Below, piece by piece: positions 31,182 to 35,982 of a DNA stretch of 35,982 bases. The notes below the pieces were generated by a model. It was not told the origin of the DNA, ran no database searches, and worked only from the letters and a program-made list of their open reading frames with translations. Origin of the DNA: CAZEQD01 sp964514305 (GTDB lineage Bacteria; Acidobacteriota; Aminicenantia; Aminicenantales; Aminicenantaceae); the NCBI GenBank assembly GCA_964514305.1, contig CAZEQD010000018.1:1-35982 (forward strand). Reading direction: 5' to 3'. The position numbers and the translations under genes were made by a program. The stretch's first letter is position 1, and each line of letters opens with the position of its first letter.

Positions 31182-32357
31182 TTATCTTGTTCCCGTATTG
31201 TAAATATTTAAAGTCAGGTTCCTAATATTAACTGTCGAATCGAGCAAAAAGCGGCGGTGTCTGTCAGCCTGACCAGCCGCTGGACTATTAGCTACAGCTG
31301 GCCTTCGGTAAAGATAAAGGTTGGCGGGAACATTGGCCGAAATGCTGACCATTGGCTTTGGTGTTTTCCCCAGAATCCAGATTCTAACCTGGCGGATGCG
31401 GCTGATGTCATCTTGAGTCCAGGTATCCTGCCAGTCAGAGAAACCTAAAAAATTGCCGCTGCCATCAACTAGATTATACTGAAATTGAAGATTCTCAATA
31501 TTTTGGGCTAGAGGCATATGGCTGATGGTGCCGCTGTCATCAACCGTGGTCAAGTACAAAACATTAGGCAATCCCAAATAACCATCCTGGCCTAGGGTTA
31601 GATTCAGACCAGGGTAGTCGCCCGGATTCCCGGTTGTATCCAGCCAGTATTGTTTGATCTGACCGAAAGTTAATATTCCATCATCGTAACAGTCACCTGA
31701 ACAACCGGTATCTACCAGCCCTCCTGGAGGGTTAAGCTCAGACTGACCAGGTTGCATGTTAATATGAGCCACACCGCTGCCACAGCCAAAAACACTATTC
31801 TGGGGAACATAGCGAAAAGCAAAGCAGCCTGGACACTTGGTAGATACTATTATGACATTCCTGTTTTCATAATAATCGGGACACTCATAGGGAGAATTCT
31901 CCAGTTCAAATTCATATAAAAAAGCAGTAGCTGCGCCACCGCCTCCTCCCCCTTGATACTGGCGAATTTTTATAGCCAGAGGATCATCAAAATTTCCTAA
32001 AAGTTTTATATAATCAGAGGATTCAGGGGCAGGCCCAAAGCCATCTTTACCTTCCAGAAAATAGCCGGCAATATCTAAGGTAAGACCAACTCCGGCTGAC
32101 CTAACATCTCTCGAAATAAAAAACATAGAGGTTCTTACATCATGCTGTATTTCAGCTATCTGCTGCTGGTCAACAGAGATTTTATTGCTTCTCATATAAA
32201 GAGATAATGTTCCCAGAATAACAATGAGCATGACAGCACTGGCCACTAGGAGTTCCAGCAAAGTAAAACCTGGCTTTGACTGTCGATAAATCTCTGAAAT
32301 TTTTTTAACAGGCTTCATTTTTTCATCCATTTTTTGCCGCTGTCTGCTGTCTTTCAC
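31182..32357 (-). CDS. pilW: Type IV pilus minor protein PilW-like
   Basis: A 391-aa prepilin-like protein: leader ending SKPG, then FTLLELLVASAVMLIVILGTL with Glu at position 5. The following helix (QHDVRTSMFFISRDVRSAG) is the PilW hallmark. A cysteine-rich middle (GCFAFRY, CGSG, CSGDC) can form disulfides outside the membrane. Its GTG start overlaps the pilV stop by 4 bp. An ATG 30 bp in would leave a shorter leader and is the main alternative. Confidence 0.88.
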   Translation of the reverse strand: MKDSRQRQKMDEKMKPVKKISEIYRQSKPGFTLLELLVASAVMLIVILGTLSLYMRSNKISVDQQQIAEIQHDVRTSMFFISRDVRSAGVGLTLDIAGYFLEGKDGFGPAPESSDYIKLLGNFDDPLAIKIRQYQGGGGGGAATAFLYEFELENSPYECPDYYENRNVIIVSTKCPGCFAFRYVPQNSVFGCGSGVAHINMQPGQSELNPPGGLVDTGCSGDCYDDGILTFGQIKQYWLDTTGNPGDYPGLNLTLGQDGYLGLPNVLYLTTVDDSGTISHMPLAQNIENLQFQYNLVDGSGNFLGFSDWQDTWTQDDISRIRQVRIWILGKTPKPMVSISANVPANLYLYRRPAVANSPAAGQADRHRRFLLDSTVNIRNLTLNIYNTGTR

Positions 32358-32821
32358 CGGGTAATAACAGTGTTAACATCTGCTCTTACCCGGTATTGCC
32401 GAGGATTCTGGATAAGTGAATTTAAAGATCTATTCATTTCTTCTGCGGAAAAGACCATAACTCTAATGGCCCAGTTGCTGCCTGTATTCTGGACTTGAGT
32501 GATTCTTCTAAAATCATAGCTGCCGTCATTATTAAGGTCGATCTGCTCATCTATAGCTCCTGCAGTCAAGGCATTTAATTCATCAGCCGTTAAACTCCTC
32601 AAAGAATCTATCTGCTGCTGGGCCAAATAAGTAGCTACTGACATCCGTTCTGAACGAGAATTATTCATGACGCTATAGGTGAAAACTTGAGCTAATCCTA
32701 AGAGAGCGATTGCTATTAAAGCAATCCCTATGACAACCTCCATTAAAGTAAATCCCTTTCTTCTCCTTTCTTTCAGAGGCAAATTTAAATCTTTTTTCTT
32801 GATCCTCATCAATACCCTCAT
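32354..32821 (-). CDS. pilV: Type IV pilus minor protein PilV-like
   Basis: A 155-aa prepilin: basic leader RRRKG, then FTLMEVVIGIALIAIALLGLA with Glu at position 5. The following helix SVATYLAQQQIDSLRSL is like PilV. The rest is a small beta-domain. It overlaps both neighbours by 4 bp (ATGA upstream, GTGA downstream), so translation of the operon is tightly coupled. Confidence 0.88.
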   Translation of the reverse strand: MRVLMRIKKKDLNLPLKERRRKGFTLMEVVIGIALIAIALLGLAQVFTYSVMNNSRSERMSVATYLAQQQIDSLRSLTADELNALTAGAIDEQIDLNNDGSYDFRRITQVQNTGSNWAIRVMVFSAEEMNRSLNSLIQNPRQYRVRADVNTVITR

Positions 32822-33363
32822 TGACTTTCAGATTCTAAATATTGAATTGAGCCTCCGGCATAAACATTAATGATTCTCAAATCAGGTTGATCGTATCTAT
32901 CCAGTTTGAGACTTTGAAGACTTAGGCTGTGATGGTTATTATCGTAATTTAAAACGAAACCTAAAGGGGAAAAAACCACCGCCTTATCCGGAACTCCCGT
33001 TGAATCAGGAAAATCAACGACCACATTAAATTCCGAAGATATGGGCTTGCGGACAAAGCCGGGAAAGAGGCTCCAGTTGTCTGGAGTTACTTCTCTTTCA
33101 ATGAAAAAAAACCACTGGTTGTTGTTATTGACAAAGCCTACTCTATGATTCAACTTGGTTTTAACAGCTTGAAATTTTGCTCTTTGCATGGTCGTTAGGA
33201 CATCTCGGGCCTCATTTTCTAATTTCCTTACCTCTATTGACCTTCTTACATCAGGATAAAAAAGGAGAGAAATCATGCCAATTATGCCGATTACAACAAC
33301 AATTTCTATAAAAGTAAATCCATTTGGCCTGACTTTGGGCATCTTTTTATTTTTGGCTGACAT
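32818..33363 (-). CDS. FimT/GspH-like minor pilin
   Basis: A 181-aa prepilin: leader MSAKNKKMPKVRPNG, cut before FTFIEIVVVIGIIGMISLLF, with Glu at position 5. The segment ARDVLTTMQRAKFQAVKTKLNHRVGFV is the FimT/GspH signature, and the tail ends in a strand with VYAGGSIQYL. First gene of the minor pilin operon, read leftward. No ribosome site is evident. It is preceded by an inverted repeat at 33418-33442. Confidence 0.85.
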   Translation of the reverse strand: MSAKNKKMPKVRPNGFTFIEIVVVIGIIGMISLLFYPDVRRSIEVRKLENEARDVLTTMQRAKFQAVKTKLNHRVGFVNNNNQWFFFIEREVTPDNWSLFPGFVRKPISSEFNVVVDFPDSTGVPDKAVVFSPLGFVLNYDNNHHSLSLQSLKLDRYDQPDLRIINVYAGGSIQYLESESQ

Positions 33364-33417
33364 TTAAAGCATAGTCCTCTATTTTTTATTTAGTAATAAT
33401 ATATGTATTATCCTAGT

Positions 33418-33442
33418 CTTAAGGCGTCAATCGCCTCTTAAG
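33418..33442. repeat. Inverted repeat upstream of the pilin operon
   Basis: CTTAAGGCG (33418-33426), 5 nt, then CGCCTCTTAAG (33432-33442): nine pairs with one extra base. The minus strand also shows TTGACG here with only a weak -10. An operator for the pilin operon or a hairpin in its leader are possible readings. Confidence 0.5.
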
Positions 33443-33656
33443 GTGAATCTCTGGGTGATATTTATGATTTGGGCTTCACCCCCCTGATCAATTATTTCAT
33501 CTGGAGCGGCTAACCTTTTTAACCTCCATTAAAACTTGATAAATGCTTATCCCTGTATCCAGTATTTCAATTTGTACATTTCAAATTCTATGGCCTGCTG
33601 GAGACAGCGGATTCCACAATTTTTAACTTGGAGCGTTTCCTTTCTCTCCCCTCAAA

Positions 33657-33685
33657 TTGACTTCAACTTGAGATTGGGATAAAAT
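33657..33685 (+). promoter_or_regulatory. Promoter of the tRNA gene
   Basis: TTGACT (33657-33662), 17 bp, TAAAAT (33680-33685). Transcription would begin within a few bases of the tRNA 5' end, as is common for tRNA genes. Confidence 0.7.
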
Positions 33686-33695
33686 CTCTGCAGCC

Positions 33696-33769
33696 GGCGG
33701 TGTAGCTCAGGTGGTTAGAGCATGCGGCTCATATCCGCAGCGTCGGGGGTTCGAGTCCCTCCACCGCCA
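33696..33769 (+). tRNA. tRNA with CAU anticodon, probably elongator Met
   Basis: A full cloverleaf of 74 nt. Acceptor GGCGGTG pairs perfectly with CACCGCC, with discriminator A at 33769. D-arm is GCTC/GAGC, anticodon stem TGCGG/CCGCA with loop CTCATAT (anticodon CAT, 33730-33732), T-arm GGGGG/CCCTC with loop TTCGAGT. CCA is not encoded. CAU is shared by initiator Met, elongator Met and Ile2. The 1:72 pair is intact, which excludes initiator. The acceptor equals that of Bacillus elongator tRNA-Met, so Met is favoured over Ile2. Confidence 0.9.
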
Positions 33770-33945
33770 CATTAAATGAAAAATCTTAATTTAAATTCCT
33801 AAGGGCAAGAGATCCTATTGGCCAAGGATTGATTCCAGGTGAAATTAAGAGCCTTAAAGAGTCAAATCTTGTTGAACAGCCAGACAAGTTCAGTCTTCTT
33901 AGAATTCAATCAGGTGCTGGAGACTTCAGATAAAATCAAGGGCGA

Positions 33946-35358
33946 ATGATGGACAAAACAACTGGGATTCTATCAGTAGTCAGGAAAACAATAATCAAGT
34001 ATAATCTTCTTCACCAGGCTGACCACGTCCTTCTAGCTTATTCAGGAGGAACAGATTCAAGTTGCTTGCTGGCTGCCTTACTTGAGCTCCAGCCAGAATT
34101 CTCTCTTCGTCTTTCTTTGGCTCATTTTAATCATAAGCTCCGCTTAAGTGCAGATGAAGATCAACGTTTTGTCCAGGAAATAGCGGCCAGATATTCACTG
34201 CCTCTTTTTGTTGGTTCCGCAGAAGTCCGTTCTCTGGCTAAAAAAAGGAAAATAAATCTGGAAGAAACTGCTCGCCACCTTAGATATGACTTCTTAAAAA
34301 AAACCTCAGCTAAAATAGGAGCCAATAAAATTGCCACCGGTCATACCATGAGTGACCAAGCTGAAACGTTGTTAATGAGAATAATGAGAGGCAGTGGCCT
34401 AAGAGGCCTAGCCGGCATTTACCCTGCTCTGGAAGGAAAGATAATCCGACCCCTCATTGAATTAGAGCGAGAAAAGATAATCTTCTTCCTTAAAAAGAGG
34501 AATATTCCTTATCGCCTTGATGAGAGTAATTTCGATCGTCGTTTCTTTCGAAACAGGATAAGATTAGAGCTTATACCATTTATCAAGGAGAATTTTGAAC
34601 TCCAAATTGTAGCCCATCTAGCCCGGTTAGCTTCTATCTGGCAGGAAGAAGAGGCTTTATTGGAGAGAATAGTCGAAGCCAAAGCTCAAACTGCTCTTAT
34701 CGTTGCCAAAAACGGTCAGCTGCAGCTATCTGCTAAACACCTTGGTCAGCTTCCCTTAGCCCTTCAACGGCGAATAGTGCGCTATTTTATTCAAAAACTA
34801 AAAGGAAATCTAAGAGATATTTCATTCAAGGATATTGAAACTGTTTTAGACTTAAAAGAGGGTAAAGAATGCTATTTAAAAAAAGATATCATCTTGCGCA
34901 GAGAAAGAGGAATTTTCTCTTTAAAAACCAAAAAATTACCTAAAGTTAAATATCAATATAGTTGGTCTGGCCAGAATAAAATCGAAATAAAAGAGATTGG
35001 CCTTACATTTGAAGCCCAAGAATTAGAGGCTCAAAAGGTGACTTCATTTAATTTCAATGATAAACTAACTGCTTACCTTGATAGGTCCAAACTTAAATTT
35101 CCCCTTTCAATCCGCAGCCGTAAACCCGGCGATAGCTATCAACCCTTAGGATCGCCTGGCCGGAAAAAGCTAAAAGAGATAATGAGAGCTAAACATATCC
35201 CCCTTTCTCTAAGAGAGAAACTTCCTGTTTTCCTCTCTGGAGAGCAAATAATTTGGGTCTACAGCCTCCCTATTTCAGAAGTTCATAAGGTAAGGCCTCA
35301 AACAACCTGTATTTTTCTCATCAAAGCCATAAATGACAATAAAAAATTCAGCGGATAA
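33946..35358 (+). CDS. tilS: tRNA(Ile)-lysidine synthase
   Basis: A 470-aa N-type ATP pyrophosphatase. It puts lysine on C34 of tRNA-Ile(CAU) so that it reads AUA. The PP-loop SGGTDS is at 33-38. NKIATGHTMSDQAETLLMRIMRGSGLRGLAGI is the conserved second block. A helical middle and the C-terminal TilS_C domain follow (SIRSRKPGDSYQPLGSPGRKKLKEIMRAKHIP). Full length, essential. Start ATG at 33946 or the next codon. It converges on the secretin gene with an 11-bp overlap. Confidence 0.95.
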   Translation: MMDKTTGILSVVRKTIIKYNLLHQADHVLLAYSGGTDSSCLLAALLELQPEFSLRLSLAHFNHKLRLSADEDQRFVQEIAARYSLPLFVGSAEVRSLAKKRKINLEETARHLRYDFLKKTSAKIGANKIATGHTMSDQAETLLMRIMRGSGLRGLAGIYPALEGKIIRPLIELEREKIIFFLKKRNIPYRLDESNFDRRFFRNRIRLELIPFIKENFELQIVAHLARLASIWQEEEALLERIVEAKAQTALIVAKNGQLQLSAKHLGQLPLALQRRIVRYFIQKLKGNLRDISFKDIETVLDLKEGKECYLKKDIILRRERGIFSLKTKKLPKVKYQYSWSGQNKIEIKEIGLTFEAQELEAQKVTSFNFNDKLTAYLDRSKLKFPLSIRSRKPGDSYQPLGSPGRKKLKEIMRAKHIPLSLREKLPVFLSGEQIIWVYSLPISEVHKVRPQTTCIFLIKAINDNKKFSG

Positions 35359-35982
35359 TTACTCGAGCCGGCCGAGAAGCAAAAGTTAAAGATTGTCCCC
35401 CAGGACCATTAGCCACAATATTAGTCAAGCTAACTTCGCTTTCCCCTTTAGCGATTGATTCAAAGACAAGAGTAGCCATCCTGCCTGAACCCTTTAGGCC
35501 TTTACTTGGTTCAGGGCTGGAAAAGCCAATTGTACATAAACCAGAGCTGTTATCTATATTTTTCAAGAAAGGCAGAGAAGGACCAAGCTGGTTGAGAACT
35601 GCGCCTTTATTTACTTCCTTTAATTTTACCACTTGATTGTTGAAGTTAATATTAATAGACATATTGGTTATTGATTGTTGAGAACGAAGGTTTACACTTA
35701 TCCTGAATTCTCGACCTAAAGGGACTTCTAAGCTGGAAGGGCTAAGAAAAATTTGATTTTGGCCAGCCTCACTTTCTTTCTGACTTTCCTCTTCCAGACG
35801 GCGCCTCATCGACTCCAGCCGAGAAAGTTCCTCAGGCTTAGGGGCTGTAGTTCTGGCTGTAGCTGTTATCCCGCCTAAATTAGTCCACAAAGGCTTAGAA
35901 TCCTTTGCTGTAAGGGGAATTGTGCGGATAATATGGGGAGTAATAGTCATGATAACATCTGTCTGTTGAATAGTCTGATCGG
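35348..35982 (-). CDS. Secretin 3' end fused to a cohesin domain (partial)
   Basis: The frame is open to the right edge of the window, so the N-terminus is missing. The first visible residues, QQTDVIMTITPHIIRTIPLT, are the last strand of a type II/IV secretin. A low-complexity charged linker follows (RLESMRRRLEEESQKESE). Then comes about 110 residues of cohesin-like domain: LSPSSLEVPLGREFRISVNLRS, the NFNNQVVKLKEV strand and a glycine-rich end. An isolated start inside the frame is not the true start. It should form an outer membrane channel (GspD/PilQ-like) with a periplasmic extra domain. Fits the pilus genes nearby. Confidence 0.8.
   Translation of the reverse strand, partial: DQTIQQTDVIMTITPHIIRTIPLTAKDSKPLWTNLGGITATARTTAPKPEELSRLESMRRRLEEESQKESEAGQNQIFLSPSSLEVPLGREFRISVNLRSQQSITNMSININFNNQVVKLKEVNKGAVLNQLGPSLPFLKNIDNSSGLCTIGFSSPEPSKGLKGSGRMATLVFESIAKGESEVSLTNIVANGPGGQSLTFASRPARVIIR

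Noticed and set aside
1..35982. CRISPR array, prophage or intact insertion sequence
   Set aside because: No regularly spaced direct repeats, cas genes, phage structural genes or transposase were seen.

Overview
The window looks like part of the chromosome of an anaerobic, diderm, AT-rich bacterium from a little-cultivated lineage. The mix of genes (a FecR/DUF6600-type protein with a Trp/Tyr-rich repeat block, a secretin-cohesin fusion, a PilY1-like protein with VCBS repeats, and a possible GWxTD-type remnant at the left edge) fits the Aminicenantes/Acidobacteriota neighbourhood best. That placement is inference from gene content, not a phylogeny. Anaerobic life is suggested by a class III ribonucleotide reductase with its radical-SAM activase; no oxygen-dependent reductase is present here. 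Lipoproteins, a secretin and type IV pilus genes point to two membranes.

Layout. 1-6500: a possible decayed gene end, a GNAT-like protein, a four-gene membrane-lipid cluster (CDP-alcohol phosphatidyltransferase, radical SAM, VTT membrane protein, lipid kinase), a DUF429 protein and a membrane protein with a broken HD-GYP domain. 6500-10100: SppA lipoprotein peptidase, OsmC, a TrmJ-type methyltransferase and a 53-aa DUF6132-like protein, separated by repeat elements. 10106-13559: an operon for anaerobic deoxynucleotide supply (nrdD, a small redoxin, nrdG, dut), read leftward from a promoter followed by two sites that match NrdR boxes. 13877-20900: YjbQ, a HAD phosphatase, a lipoprotein, the DUF6600 protein behind a sigma-54-type promoter, two small genes, a free-methionine-sulfoxide reductase and an agmatinase-type ureohydrolase. 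21248-23563: a metallophosphoesterase and a tandem ferritin-like protein. 23617-33363: a type IV pilus region, with a rightward operon (ABC ATPase, permease, TPR protein, prepilin peptidase) converging on a leftward minor pilin operon (fimT/gspH-like, pilV, pilW, pilX, pilY1). 33696-35982: tRNA(CAU), tilS, and the 3' end of a secretin with a C-terminal cohesin domain.

Three things stand out beyond the genes. First, a family of quasi-palindromic interspersed repeats of about 178 bp has four full copies and one fragment, all in the same orientation and all upstream of a leftward gene. Second, a 219-bp doubly nested palindrome (6608-6826) sits between one such repeat and a strong promoter. Third, there are two candidate structured RNAs: a plus-strand RNA at 19026-19190 with promoter, possible pseudoknot and terminator, and a minus-strand RNA at 22326-22536 whose helices are mutually exclusive and end in a terminator. 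No CRISPR array, prophage, rRNA or intact transposase was seen.
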